A stretch of 62,092 nt of DNA from an uncultured Gluconobacter sp. (GCA_937880175.1 CALFLO010000096.1:1-62092), one strand, 5' to 3'; positions 27,950-36,945 are shown, counted from the stretch's first letter. Numbers and translations: made by a program. Notes: generated by a model from the sequence alone, not told the origin.

Positions 27950-29890
27950 ATGACAGACCGCAATGACCTGCCTGTGCCGGGCCGCCGACGTGCCCTGACT
28001 TCCCTTCTTGCCGCGGGAACCGTTGCCGGGACCGTTGGCAGCAGCCTGCGCCTGAGTGGAAGCGCCAGCGCGGCTGATGCGCCGCCGAAAGATGCGCTCA
28101 CGCCTCACGGCCATCAGCCGAGCAATGCGCATATCGAACCCGCCGATCAGCCTGGCGCAAATAACAAGCCTGTCATCCGCACCCAGAGCGACTATTTCTA
28201 TCGCCCTTCCATTCATTTCTCGCCGCCTACCGGCTTCATGAATGATCCCAACGGCCTGATTTTCGACGGCCAGACCTACCATCTCTACTACCAGTACGAC
28301 CCGACCGCCCCTTACGCCGGGCGCGTCCACTGGGGTCATGCCACCAGCACCGATCTCTACACCTGGCAGGACCAGCCCGTCGCCATCGACCAGACGGCGG
28401 CGGGCGAGGCCTATACGGGCTGCGTCGTGCTGGATCGCAACAATGTCTCGGGGCTTTTCCCGGCGCGCAAAGCGGACGAAACCCCCGTCTCACCTGCGCC
28501 CCCGACGGCCACACAGGCTGCCGTACAGGCTCTGGCTCCGGAACTGGGGAAAACCACGTCTGACACGCCTTTCGCCCCCGACCACATGCCCGCGCTCGGC
28601 CCTAACGCTTCCGCACCGTTCGGGTCGGTCTATGCGCCCTCGAATGGGGCCGAAACCCATGCCGCGCCGCCCGCGCTCCCGCCCATGCCGGGTGGTCTGG
28701 TCGCGATCTATACCCGCGCCACACCGCAGAGCCAGACGCAGTACATCGCCTGGAGCCCCGATGGCGGCCAGCATTACATCGACTACGCCCACAACCCGAT
28801 CCTGAATATCGGTGTGAATTCCTTCCGTGACCCCAAGGTGTTCTGGCACGAGGCCAGCGGCAAATGGATCATGGTCGTGGTCAGTGCACGCGCCCATAAA
28901 GTGCTGTTCTACGGTTCCATCGACCTGCTGCACTGGATGCATCTCAGCAGCTTCGGTCCAGCCGGTCTGTTCGGCGTGGACTATGAATGCCCCAACCTGA
29001 TTGAACTCGACCTTGAAGGGGATGAGAAAGGCAGCCGCTGGGTGCTGTTCGTGTCCGTCAATCCGGGCGCTCCGCTGGGCGGCAGCGTCACACAGTATTT
29101 CGTGGGCGATTTCGACGGCGAGCGCTTTACACCCGACAATACCGTGATCGGCCTGACGGACTTCGCCAAGGACAGCTACGCCATGCAGGTCTATGACAGC
29201 ATGCCGGACAACAAGGCGGTCTATTTCGCCTGGTTCGGCAACTGGCAGTACTGCGAGGAAGTCCCCAACCGGAGCTGGCGCGGTCTCATGACCTTGCCGC
29301 GCCGCATGTCCCTGCGCCGGGATGAAATGAACTGGCTGCGTCTGGTCCAGCGTCCCTACGGGCTCGAAGCCTTCCGGGGTGAGAAAATCCCGTTCAAGGT
29401 GGAGCGCATCGCCGCTCAGAGTGGCGTGCAGGTTGCGCTGCCCACCGGCACCGCCATCGAACTGCTCCTGACCGTCACCGTTGATGAGCGCAGCAACCCG
29501 CAGCCGGACGGCGAACAGGGCCGCGCGGGCCGCTTCGTCATCGTGTTCTCGAACGGGCAGGGAGAGTCCCTTTCCATCGGCTTCGACGCGTTTTCAAGCC
29601 AGCTCTGGCTCGATCGCGGTGACCTGCACGGCTTCTCCCAGCCATTCTTCACGGAGCGCTTTTCCACGCCCCTGATCGCCAACAGCCGTCGCTTCTCCCT
29701 GCGGCTGGTGCTCGACGCGTGCGCGCTGGAACTTTTCGCCAATGACGGTCTTTCTGTCGCCACGGCCCTGGTCTTCCCCGCCAATCCGCTGACGACGCTG
29801 GGCCTTCAGGCGACCAATACCGGTGCGACCATTGAAGAACTGGCGCTGTATCCTTTGCGCAAGACCATGGATCGTCCGACGGCGGTCTGA
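27950..29890 (+). CDS. GH32 fructosidase (levanase/invertase type), Tat-exported
   Basis: A 646-aa secreted hydrolase of beta-fructosides (sucrose, levan or inulin). The N-terminus has a twin-arginine signal (GRRRALTSLLAAGTVAG, Arg at 12-14). Catalytic motifs of GH32 are all present: FMNDPNG with the nucleophile Asp at about 99, FRDPKVFW near 292, and YECPNL with the acid/base Glu near 345. The beta-sandwich follows (ALELFANDG). Between about residues 177 and 257 lies a Pro/Ala-rich, low-complexity stretch not expected in the five-blade propeller. The frame opens further upstream, inside the divergent gene; the ATG at 27950 is chosen because it begins the Tat signal. Confidence 0.93.
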   Translation: MTDRNDLPVPGRRRALTSLLAAGTVAGTVGSSLRLSGSASAADAPPKDALTPHGHQPSNAHIEPADQPGANNKPVIRTQSDYFYRPSIHFSPPTGFMNDPNGLIFDGQTYHLYYQYDPTAPYAGRVHWGHATSTDLYTWQDQPVAIDQTAAGEAYTGCVVLDRNNVSGLFPARKADETPVSPAPPTATQAAVQALAPELGKTTSDTPFAPDHMPALGPNASAPFGSVYAPSNGAETHAAPPALPPMPGGLVAIYTRATPQSQTQYIAWSPDGGQHYIDYAHNPILNIGVNSFRDPKVFWHEASGKWIMVVVSARAHKVLFYGSIDLLHWMHLSSFGPAGLFGVDYECPNLIELDLEGDEKGSRWVLFVSVNPGAPLGGSVTQYFVGDFDGERFTPDNTVIGLTDFAKDSYAMQVYDSMPDNKAVYFAWFGNWQYCEEVPNRSWRGLMTLPRRMSLRRDEMNWLRLVQRPYGLEAFRGEKIPFKVERIAAQSGVQVALPTGTAIELLLTVTVDERSNPQPDGEQGRAGRFVIVFSNGQGESLSIGFDAFSSQLWLDRGDLHGFSQPFFTERFSTPLIANSRRFSLRLVLDACALELFANDGLSVATALVFPANPLTTLGLQATNTGATIEELALYPLRKTMDRPTAV

Positions 29891-29891
29891 C

Positions 29892-29933
29892 GCAGGGCTC
29901 TGCCCTGCACCCGGAAAGGGGCTCGCCCCCTTC
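29892..29933 (+). repeat. Short dispersed hairpin element, copy 1
   Basis: Directly after the GH32 stop lie two consecutive hairpins: GCAGGGC-TCT-GCCCTGC (29892-29908) and a G-rich stem around AAAGGGGCTCGCCCC (29914-29933). The same pair, in the same order, follows the stop of the AI-2E-type gene on the minus strand (45211-45252). It may act as a terminator; a T-rich stretch follows at 29938-29942. Confidence 0.6.
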
Positions 29934-29940
29934 ACCCCTT

Positions 29941-30951
29941 TTAACAATGGGGTGGGAAGCGCTTGAGGTAGGTGGCTTCGGGAGGGAGATTCATGTCTGC
30001 CCGTCTTGCATCAAGCGTTTTCGGATTGTCGCCGCCCGCATCCAGCGAAAAAGGGGCGTAATGGTGGCTCTGGCATGAAAGCTGGGAGCCATAATGCTGC
30101 TTTCCGGTTGTGGCGAGCATGACCCGATCCGTCAGCAGCGCATATCCCTGTTTTGGAAACTGACCCGACCGTGCAAGCGGTTCAAGCTGACGAAGCGCCA
30201 TGACCTGAAAAACCGGATCAACATCTGCGTGCTGCACCAGAGTCCACAGCATCTTCGCAGGTTTGTGTCCCACCTTCAGCACGCTTGCCCATCCCTGCGT
30301 TTGCAGAACATGTCGCGCCCAATGGCTGTTGTCCCAGTCCACATTTATTACGGCCAGAGATATCCGGCTGTTCAGGGCAGTGTGTGCTGCGGCATCAAGT
30401 CCAGAGATTTGCTCTAAAGACCGTGCCATCATGGGAAAACGCCACATCTGATCCGGCAGGATCCGGGCTGTGAGCTGTTCTTCCAGTGTATCCGTTGCCG
30501 GATTGCTCTCAAGCGCCTGCACGGCGCCATGGACGGCCGCTTCATAAATCTGGAAATATGGCAGGCTCTGCGACATCGCGGTCTGGAAATCCTCCCAGCT
30601 TTTGAAACCGGCAGATGCAGCGGCCGCCATGTTGACCTGCATACACACATGGTCCTGATAGCCGGATTCCTCGGGAACAGAAGCCGCAATCCCGAGCTTC
30701 TTCAGCTCCGCATCCTGCACAAGTGCGGCATCATGCATGCAGGCCTTGCCGTAAGCCTTAATGGCCGTCCAGTCCGCGACCTGCTGCGCGGTCGCATCCG
30801 GAAAAGCACCACGGACAAACCCGTAATCGCCGGGATCGAAACTGCCGTCATGAATGAAAGGCGTCAGAACCGCTGGCGGCACAGGAGCCGCGGACGCTGC
30901 TGAAAACGCGCCCAGACCAGCCAGCAGGAACAGCATACGAAAACGGGCCAT
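29941..30951 (-). CDS. DUF6624-like exported protein
   Basis: A 336-aa protein with a clear signal peptide (MARFRMLFLLAGLGAFSAASA). The C-terminal half resembles the poorly characterised DUF6624 group: TQGWASVLKVGHKPAKMLWTLVQHADVDP, then YALLTDRV and KQHYGSQ. Probably periplasmic. I do not know its function. It is convergent with the GH32 gene (50 bp apart) and stands alone. Confidence 0.65.
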   Translation of the reverse strand: MARFRMLFLLAGLGAFSAASAAPVPPAVLTPFIHDGSFDPGDYGFVRGAFPDATAQQVADWTAIKAYGKACMHDAALVQDAELKKLGIAASVPEESGYQDHVCMQVNMAAAASAGFKSWEDFQTAMSQSLPYFQIYEAAVHGAVQALESNPATDTLEEQLTARILPDQMWRFPMMARSLEQISGLDAAAHTALNSRISLAVINVDWDNSHWARHVLQTQGWASVLKVGHKPAKMLWTLVQHADVDPVFQVMALRQLEPLARSGQFPKQGYALLTDRVMLATTGKQHYGSQLSCQSHHYAPFSLDAGGDNPKTLDARRADMNLPPEATYLKRFPPHC

Positions 30952-31026
30952 CGTGACGACATCCTGTAAGGAAATGTTTCGTCACAATGGCCCGCATCAG
31001 AGGCTCAGATCAAGAGCGGAACGGTC

Positions 31027-31656
31027 TCAGTCGCCCGTGATCTTGTTCTTGAGATTATGCAGGCTGGTGGAAACCTGCTTCTGCCATGCGCCCATGCGCT
31101 CGTGCCATTCATTGGAATGCTGCTGCACGAGAACGCGTTCGGCCTCCGCTGCGGCGGCAACCTGAGCCTTCTGCTGGGCCAGAACTTCCTTCTCAACGGC
31201 TTCGATGGGCCGACGCAGAACCAGCGATGCCCCGAGAGACGCGGCCAGATCGTCCACGACCTGCGGCACGTATTCCTGCACGGTCGCAATCACGGCCGTT
31301 GTGCCTACGGGAATGACGGATGCGATCTGCGCCAGAAGACTGCTGCGGATTGCCGCATCCTCAACCGACAGGCTGGACCCTACCAGTGCGCCCATGGACG
31401 CCCCGAGCAGCACGCCCAGCGGCCCGAGCAGAAGCCCGACGAGTGATCCCAGAAGCGTTCCGTTCAGAACCTGCTCACCGGAAGAGCCGTTGGCCCAGTT
31501 GTCATGGATGATGATGTTGCCGTCCGTGCCGCGCTCAACGACGGCTTCGTTGGCGACGACCAGCTTCTGGTCTTCAGCGCGTTCCCGAAGTTCGGAAAAC
31601 GCCTGGAATGCCTTGCTCTGCTCGGTGAAGGAGAGAACAAGAATATTGGTATCCAT
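31027..31656 (-). CDS. DUF1269-type membrane-associated protein
   Basis: A 209-aa protein. The N-terminus (NILVLSFTEQSKAFQAFSELRE) and a central Gly-rich hydrophobic segment (LLGSLVGLLLGPLGVLLGASMGALVG) match the DUF1269 family, which is widespread but uncharacterised. The C-terminal 70 residues are an Ala/Glu/Gln-rich amphipathic coiled coil. Members are often induced by osmotic or envelope stress; that is family knowledge and not visible here. Confidence 0.75.
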   Translation of the reverse strand: MDTNILVLSFTEQSKAFQAFSELRERAEDQKLVVANEAVVERGTDGNIIIHDNWANGSSGEQVLNGTLLGSLVGLLLGPLGVLLGASMGALVGSSLSVEDAAIRSSLLAQIASVIPVGTTAVIATVQEYVPQVVDDLAASLGASLVLRRPIEAVEKEVLAQQKAQVAAAAEAERVLVQQHSNEWHERMGAWQKQVSTSLHNLKNKITGD

Positions 31657-31729
31657 TATAGGCCATGCTCCACTCCCCCGCGAAAAATCCGGAAGAGACG
31701 GGCACGCGGGGGAAGTGTCCGACCTGTAA

Positions 31730-31758
31730 CCGCAGCCTTCTCCGAAAGAAGGCTGCGG
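31730..31758 (-). terminator. Hairpin after the 31774-32238 gene
   Basis: An 11-bp perfect stem (31730-31740 with 31748-31758) with a 7-nt loop, starting 15 bp after the stop codon on the minus strand. No long T-run follows, so termination may be partial. Confidence 0.6.
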
Positions 31759-31773
31759 CAGGAGGACACCAGA

Positions 31774-32238
31774 TTACTTGCTCAGCGTAAAGGTCAGACC
31801 CTGCGCACCTGCTGCCAGACGTGCACCCTGCGTTGCGGTCTCGATCTTGATTCGCACGCCATTGCTGTTGGACAGAACTGCACCGCCCAGACCCTTGTCC
31901 AGCGTCGCTTCACCGGCAAGAGCGCCATAGCTGCCGTCGAAATCATGCAGATGCTTCAGGTTGTAGACAGGGCCTTCGGCCTTCAGGGTGGAGTAACCGA
32001 CGGCTGCGATGTTCCCGCCGCTGACCTTGAAGTGATAGGTGTGATGGCCATAGGTCAGGGTGCCGTCGCCCCAGGTGTAACCGATGCCAACATCTGCCGA
32101 ATGGGCAGAGAGTGTGATGTGTCCGACCGGGGTTCCGAGCGTATCCTCAGCGCGAACGGCGGGGGCTGCGACAAGACCTGCTCCGAAAAGGACGGCTGCA
32201 AGGGCGACACCACGGCGGCTGATATTGAAGGACATCAT
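31774..32238 (-). CDS. Small exported protein, function unknown
   Basis: A 154-aa protein. Signal peptide at about residues 1-30 (SRRGVALAAVLFGAGLVAAPAVRA), with an SRRG pattern that could be a Tat signal. The mature part is predicted all-beta and Gly-rich (DVGIGYTWGDGTLTYGHHTYHFKVSGG, LGGAVLSNSNGVRIKIETATQGARLAAGAQGLT). That pattern resembles alphaproteobacterial envelope proteins of the DUF1134/EipA kind, but I cannot assign it firmly. Single gene with its own hairpin downstream. Confidence 0.65.
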   Translation of the reverse strand: MMSFNISRRGVALAAVLFGAGLVAAPAVRAEDTLGTPVGHITLSAHSADVGIGYTWGDGTLTYGHHTYHFKVSGGNIAAVGYSTLKAEGPVYNLKHLHDFDGSYGALAGEATLDKGLGGAVLSNSNGVRIKIETATQGARLAAGAQGLTFTLSK

Positions 32239-32376
32239 GAAACCTTTTGTCTGTTTTCGTTGTCAGTGCCTGCGGATGAAAACCCGTGTTTCACTGACGC
32301 TTGAAAAGACAACGCCTCCGACCCCGCTTGGGATGCATTCAGGGGGAGAATTCATGTTCCTGCCATCAGTCTCTGG

Positions 32377-32901
32377 TCAGCGGATGCTGAAGTTGAGGTG
32401 CATCCTGTATTGTGAGCTGACGGGGTGACCGTCTCTCATCGCGGGGAAATAGGATGCGTGAACCGCATAGTCGAGCGCGGTCTGATTCAGTTCTGCGTAA
32501 TGCCCCTCCCGGATCATACAGTCATGCGAGCGGCCCTGCGCATCAATCGTACAGGCAATCGTGACGTGATCTTCGATATGCCGGTCAACCATCGCCTGGG
32601 GATAGGTGGGTGTTCCCGAAATGACGCGGTTGAGTCGGGCACTGTCGGTGTCGTCCCGATGGTGCGATATGCCGAAGAACCTGCCCGGGCCAATGTTCAG
32701 ATGGGCGATCTGCGGAACCAGAACAGCAACCTGAAACAGACAGATGCACAGCAGGGGCAGGAAAAACCAGGCTGATGTCTGGCGGCCTGACCCGTTGGCT
32801 CCGGGCTCGGGGGAGGGCTGAAGTTCAGGCTGGGGAACGGGTTCCGGTTCCACCTGGGGTGGAATGTCAGGATCGCGAGGCCTGGGGAAAGGATCTTCCA
32901 T
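32377..32901 (-). CDS. TonB-like protein (TonB C-terminal domain)
   Basis: A 174-aa protein. Residues 1-40 are Pro/Glu-rich, a single membrane segment spans about 44-64 (AWFFLPLLCICLFQVAVLV), and a TonB-type C-terminal domain follows from about 95 (YPQAMVDRHIEDHVTIACTIDAQGRSHDC and YRMHLNFSIR). TonB family members pass inner-membrane energy to outer-membrane receptors. Here the Pro-rich stretch precedes the membrane segment and only about 30 residues lie between membrane and domain, too short to span the periplasm in the usual way. No exbB/exbD is nearby. Confidence 0.75.
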   Translation of the reverse strand: MEDPFPRPRDPDIPPQVEPEPVPQPELQPSPEPGANGSGRQTSAWFFLPLLCICLFQVAVLVPQIAHLNIGPGRFFGISHHRDDTDSARLNRVISGTPTYPQAMVDRHIEDHVTIACTIDAQGRSHDCMIREGHYAELNQTALDYAVHASYFPAMRDGHPVSSQYRMHLNFSIR

Positions 32902-33080
32902 TTTTCGGTTCCCGATATCTCCGGGTACGATAGACGAGGGCCGTTACAGACGGCAATGGTCTGTCCGGTTCCGTCATGGAATATCCGGCCGTCAGGACGC
33001 GACAGGGCATCGCGCCAGAACACAGGGAGCCTCATTCGCGAAAAGCGCTTAAGACCGGACTGATTTTTTCAGGAAGAAAG

Positions 33081-33156
33081 TGGTGCCCAAGACCGGGATC
33101 GAACCAGTGACACTGCGATTTTCAGTCGCATGCTCTACCAACTGAGCTACTTGGGC
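33081..33156 (-). tRNA. tRNA-Phe (GAA)
   Basis: A complete 76-nt cloverleaf on the minus strand: acceptor GCCCAAG pairs with CTTGGGC, the D-arm is GCTCAGTTGGTAGAGC, the anticodon loop CTGAAAA gives GAA (Phe), the T-arm contains GGTTCGATCC, and the 3' CCA is encoded. It is the only RNA gene of its kind in the window and lies just beyond yacG. Confidence 0.97.
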
Positions 33157-33217
33157 ACCGAAGCTTCAGGAATAATCCCGTTGCGGAGATGGGATGTAGC
33201 GGATGATCGCGGCGGGA

Positions 33218-33397
33218 TCAACCCTCCCCGTCACGATATTCGTCCTGTTCTTCCTCATTGTCCTGACGGAAGGACGGAACACGGTAGGTCCCGCTGAACC
33301 AGCGGCCCAGATCCACATCCGCGCAGTGGCGCGAGCAGAAGGGGCGGAAGTTCGCATCGGTGGGGCGATGGCAGATCGGGCAGGTGGAATCGCTCAT
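33218..33397 (-). CDS. yacG: DNA gyrase inhibitor / zinc-binding protein YacG
   Basis: A 59-residue protein. It begins MSDSTCPICHRPTD and continues with FRPFCSRHCADVDLGRWF, so four cysteines form the CPIC...CSRHC zinc site, then the conserved DLGRWxxGxYR(V/I)P segment and an acidic tail. The family binds GyrB and inhibits gyrase. The start ATG overlaps the stop of the upstream RNase E/G-like gene by ATGA, which supports both starts and operon structure. Confidence 0.92.
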   Translation of the reverse strand: MSDSTCPICHRPTDANFRPFCSRHCADVDLGRWFSGTYRVPSFRQDNEEEQDEYRDGEG

Positions 33398-34437
33398 GAC
33401 AGGCTCCAGCTTGCGGGTGGGGCATTGGGGTTCAGAACAAGATCCAGTGGCCGGGCGCGGCGGGATATGAAATCCGCCAGGGCGTCGGGGTCGTTTTCCA
33501 GCGCCGTGATGAGGCTGATCGAGGCTGTCAGCGTCCGGCCGGGCCGGTTTTCGCGCAGGATCGTCCTGAGAAGGGAAAGTGCCTGTCCATGTGGGGAGGA
33601 CAGGAGTTCATGCAAGGGCGGGCGGCGGCGCGGGCGCGTCAGTTCCAGCAGGCCGGAGGGGGTTGCGCCGAGGATGTCCGGTTTCAGGGGATCGCCCGAG
33701 AGAGCTTCGCGTAGAAACGGCACCAGAGCCGGGCGTTTGCGCGTTTTCACGCCTGCCGGGTCCACCAGAATCGTGCCCGAGAGGTTCCGCAGGCGGATCT
33801 GTCGTGCCAGCTCGGGGAAGGCGGCGACATTGCCTTTGAAGTCCGGGGCGCCAGCGCTGTCGAGGTCGATGGCGATGAGGGCGGGTGTCGGGAAGATGCT
33901 GGCGGTCAGGAGGCCCAGATCGGCTTCGGGGCTGCCGAGACTGTCGAAATCTGCTTCAAGCGCGCCATCGAATGCCTGCTGGCAACGCTGAAGGCGTGGG
34001 CGCAGGCGGAGGGGCAGTTTTGCCGCAATGCCCGGATCATCCACGAAAATCGGAGCGTCCGGATACCGGTCCGCCAGTTCGTCAAGGGGCGAGGGGCCGC
34101 GTTCGAGCAGCTTTGGTGTGGATGGCGCGTCCGCAGGCATGTCAGCCCGGCGCAGGCGCAGGCCCTTGCCGTTCTGCGCGGCGCGGCTGACGCGGGCTGC
34201 GGTGAGGGCGCCTTCGGTCAGGGCTTCGCGGGTGGAGAGAAAGCCGCTCTGGCCGTTTTCGAGCAGGACGAACGCACCGCCGAGAGCGGGCGCGGTCTTC
34301 TGGACGCGGACGACATGCCAGTCTTCCAGACCATCCGGGCAACCGGGACGCCAGATTGCGGCGTCCAGCAGCGTGTCATGGTCCATGACGGCAATCCGCA
34401 CTTCGCCTGGGGAACAGGCTGCGCGGATTTCGGTCAT
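33394..34437 (-). CDS. Ribonuclease E/G-like protein
   Basis: A 347-aa protein of the short, alphaproteobacterial RNase E/G-like type. The N-terminal part looks like the S1-like region (AFVLLENGQSGFLS), and the nuclease core shows LIAIDLDSAG (where RNase E/G has VVIDVNSG) and LSGTILVDPAG (where RNase G has GGIIIIDFIDM). Several acidic metal ligands are therefore diverged, so activity is uncertain. It overlaps maf upstream and yacG downstream by ATGA on each side, the classical arrangement infA-maf-rng-yacG of alphaproteobacteria. Confidence 0.8.
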   Translation of the reverse strand: MTEIRAACSPGEVRIAVMDHDTLLDAAIWRPGCPDGLEDWHVVRVQKTAPALGGAFVLLENGQSGFLSTREALTEGALTAARVSRAAQNGKGLRLRRADMPADAPSTPKLLERGPSPLDELADRYPDAPIFVDDPGIAAKLPLRLRPRLQRCQQAFDGALEADFDSLGSPEADLGLLTASIFPTPALIAIDLDSAGAPDFKGNVAAFPELARQIRLRNLSGTILVDPAGVKTRKRPALVPFLREALSGDPLKPDILGATPSGLLELTRPRRRPPLHELLSSPHGQALSLLRTILRENRPGRTLTASISLITALENDPDALADFISRRARPLDLVLNPNAPPASWSLS

Positions 34438-35105
34438 GCGATCCAGCCGCCCGAGGGTTTGCCACCCCGTGCCTTACCGAGCGGCTGGCCGCGCAGGAGC
34501 TGCGCGGTTTCAAACAGCGGTAGGCCCACGACGGCGGAGTAGCTGCCGCCGATCTGGCGGATATGGGCGGCGGCAGCGCCCTGAATGGCATAGCCGCCTG
34601 CCTTGCCCTGCCAGTCCCCCTGCGCGATCAGGGCGTCGATCTGCGCGTCCGTCAGGCGATGGAAAATGACGGAGGTTTCCACCAGACGCTCGCAGGCCGT
34701 GCCTTGAGGCCATCCCGCGCTCGGGCGCAGGACCACGGCTGTCAGCACTTTGTGGCGACGGCCGGAGAGCATCCTGAGACAGGCGCGGGCCGTCTTTTCG
34801 TCTTCGGCTTTCGGCAGAACGCGACGGCCGACCGCAACGACCGTATCCGCGCCGAGGACGAGGGCCGCATCCGTGCGTTGCGCGGCCACATGCTCCGCCT
34901 TCTGGCGGGCGAGGCGCTGCGCGAGCGGGCGCGGCAGTTCGCCGGGGCGCGGTTCTTCGTCGATATCGGCGCTGACGACGGCGTCGGGCACGATGCCGAT
35001 CTGTTCCAGCAGGCTCAGGCGGCGCGGGGAGGCGGAGGCCAGAACGAGCTTCGGACGGTCCGGAAGGCCGGATGACCCTTCTGCGGAAGACGGGGAGGAG
35101 GTCAT
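34434..35105 (-). CDS. maf: Maf-like nucleoside triphosphate pyrophosphatase
   Basis: A 223-aa house-cleaning enzyme that hydrolyses non-canonical nucleoside triphosphates to monophosphates. Motifs: LASASPRRLSLLEQIG, LGADTVVAVGRRVL, MLSGRRHKVLTAV, and GKAGGYAIQGAAAAHI with SYSAVVGLPLFE. The first ~14 residues are extra and Ser-rich. 13 bp after infA and overlapping the next gene by ATGA. Confidence 0.92.
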   Translation of the reverse strand: MTSSPSSAEGSSGLPDRPKLVLASASPRRLSLLEQIGIVPDAVVSADIDEEPRPGELPRPLAQRLARQKAEHVAAQRTDAALVLGADTVVAVGRRVLPKAEDEKTARACLRMLSGRRHKVLTAVVLRPSAGWPQGTACERLVETSVIFHRLTDAQIDALIAQGDWQGKAGGYAIQGAAAAHIRQIGGSYSAVVGLPLFETAQLLRGQPLGKARGGKPSGGWIA

Positions 35106-35118
35106 GCGGCGGACGGTC

Positions 35119-35337
35119 TTACTTGAAGCGGAACGTGATCCGGCCTTTGGACAGGTCGTACGGCGTCATTTCGACGTTCACGCGGTCACCGGCCAGAACG
35201 CGGATGCGGTTCTTGCGCATCTTGCCGCTGGTATGGGCCAGGATGGTGTGCTCGTTGTCGAGGGTGACGCGGAACATGGCGTTGGGGAGCAGTTCCATGA
35301 CGGTGCCGGTAAACTCGATCAGGTCTTCTTTTGACAT
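35119..35337 (-). CDS. infA: Translation initiation factor IF-1
   Basis: A 72-aa OB-fold protein that binds the ribosomal A site during initiation. It begins MSKEDLIEFTGTV and carries the hallmark HTSGKMRKNRIR and PYDLSKGRITFRFK. Length and sequence are typical. First gene of infA-maf-rng-yacG; its promoter should lie in the 35338-35498 spacer. Confidence 0.97.
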   Translation of the reverse strand: MSKEDLIEFTGTVMELLPNAMFRVTLDNEHTILAHTSGKMRKNRIRVLAGDRVNVEMTPYDLSKGRITFRFK

Positions 35338-35498
35338 GTGAATCCTTGCTTCAGGGACAGGGTAATGATCTGCGCGCGGCAGCGGCTCCGGTGCGGAGCC
35401 AGAAAATCCAGCCCGCTATGTGCGGACTGTCAGCCCAAAGGTCAAGCATGAGGGGTCCCTGTCCGGGGATTCTTGCGGTTTTTTGGCACTCTGGGATC

Positions 35499-35520
35499 GT
35501 GCTGCCTTCTCAGGCAGCAC
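35499..35520 (-). terminator. Hairpin after the DEAD-box helicase gene
   Basis: A 9-bp perfect stem (GTGCTGCCT at 35499-35507 with 35512-35520), 4-nt loop, 14 bp after the helicase stop. No T-run follows on either strand, so this is a possible terminator only. Confidence 0.45.
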
Positions 35521-35534
35521 GAGGAGACGTCCGT

Positions 35535-36818
35535 TCAGGATGTCTTGGCAGCGGCAGCCCGGGCGGCCATTTTTTCCTCTTCGGTCCAGACGCGGCGCTC
35601 GCGCACCTTCTGCGGCTTGACCTGCTTGACCGGACCGCCACCGAGGACAGGCGGGCGCATGGTCGAGTTCCGGGCCTTTTCACAGTGCCATTCATGGCTG
35701 TCATGAACGTCCAGCGTCCGGCCGATCTCACGCTCCACGGCATGCAGCCAGGCGCGCTGTTCGGCATCGCACAGCGTGATGGCGAAACCGCTGCGACCTG
35801 CACGGCCCGTGCGGCCGATCCGGTGCACATAGCTTTCCGGCAGGCTCGGCAGATCGTGGTTGATGACATGCGTGACCGTATCGACGTCGATGCCGCGGGC
35901 TGCGATATCGGTCGCCACCAGAACCTGCACATCGCCTTCCCGGAAGGCATTCAGGGCACGCTCGCGCTGGCCCTGCGACCGGTTGCCGTGCAGGGCCTCG
36001 GCCGTGATGCCGGATTCCGTCAGGAAGGTGCAGACCTCGTTGGCGATGTTCTTCTGCAACGTGAAGACGACAGCCTGACCGATGCCCGGCGTCTGGAGCT
36101 GCGCCAGAAGAGCCGCTTTCTTGTCAGACGCATCGAGGAACATAACCGACTGTGCGATCCGGTCTACGGTGGTCGATGGCGGTGCGATCTCGACTTTTGC
36201 GGGGTCACGCAGGAGGCTCTCGACGAGGGCCGTGATGGATTTCGGCATCGTTGCTGAAAACAGCACCGTGTGCCGGTCTTCGGGGAGTGTTGCGACAATG
36301 CGTTCGATCGGCTTGGCAAAGCCCATGTCCAGCATCTGGTCGGCTTCATCCAGCACCAGCGCTTCAAGCTGCGACAGATCGCACAGGCCCTGCTCGATCA
36401 GGTCCAGCAGGCGTCCCGGTGCGGCGACGATGATGTCCACGCCTTCTTCAAGCGCCTTGACCTGATGGAACTGGCTCACACCGCCGAAGATCGTGGTGAC
36501 GCGCACCGGCTGGTGACGGCTGAAGCTCTCGAACCCGTCTGCAATCTGGGAAACCAGTTCGCGTGTCGGTGCGAGAACCAGAACGCGCGCGCCGCCTTTG
36601 GGGGCGGGGCGGGGCGTTGCGGCAAGACGGTGCAGCAGCGGCAGTGCGAAAGAGGCCGTCTTGCCGGTACCGGTCTGGGCCAGACCGAGCAGATCGCGGC
36701 CTTCCAGCAGCATCGGGATGGACTGGGCCTGAATGGGGGTGGGTGTGACGTAACCCGCTTCGTCCAGAGCGCGGAGGAGCGTGGGTGCCAGAGCGAGATC
36801 GGCAAAAGTCGGGGACAT
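35535..36818 (-). CDS. DEAD-box RNA helicase, RhlE type
   Basis: A 427-aa ATP-dependent RNA helicase, probably acting in ribosome assembly or RNA decay. Motifs in order: Q motif (YVTPTPIQAQSIP), AQTGTGKT (I), PTREL (Ia), APGRLLD (Ib), VLDEADQMLD (II), FSATMP (III), TDIAARGIDVD (V) and HRIGRTGRAGR (VI). A basic Lys/Arg/Ala-rich tail follows, as in RhlE/DbpA-like proteins. Monocistronic on the evidence of spacing. Confidence 0.94.
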   Translation of the reverse strand: MSPTFADLALAPTLLRALDEAGYVTPTPIQAQSIPMLLEGRDLLGLAQTGTGKTASFALPLLHRLAATPRPAPKGGARVLVLAPTRELVSQIADGFESFSRHQPVRVTTIFGGVSQFHQVKALEEGVDIIVAAPGRLLDLIEQGLCDLSQLEALVLDEADQMLDMGFAKPIERIVATLPEDRHTVLFSATMPKSITALVESLLRDPAKVEIAPPSTTVDRIAQSVMFLDASDKKAALLAQLQTPGIGQAVVFTLQKNIANEVCTFLTESGITAEALHGNRSQGQRERALNAFREGDVQVLVATDIAARGIDVDTVTHVINHDLPSLPESYVHRIGRTGRAGRSGFAITLCDAEQRAWLHAVEREIGRTLDVHDSHEWHCEKARNSTMRPPVLGGGPVKQVKPQKVRERRVWTEEEKMAARAAAAKTS

Positions 36819-36945
36819 GATGGAGCGGCGCCTCCGGCGCTGAGTAGAGCTGCGCCTGATGGGGCTTCGCGGATTCAGAAAACGGGCTTGTACGAATGAT
36901 GCCTGCCGCCGTCAACGCAACGAAAGAGCTTGCCGAGCCCGTCTG

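Noticed and set aside
31774..32238. Firm assignment of the small exported protein to DUF1134/EipA
   Set aside because: Only the general Gly-rich beta pattern fits; the key motifs could not be verified by eye.
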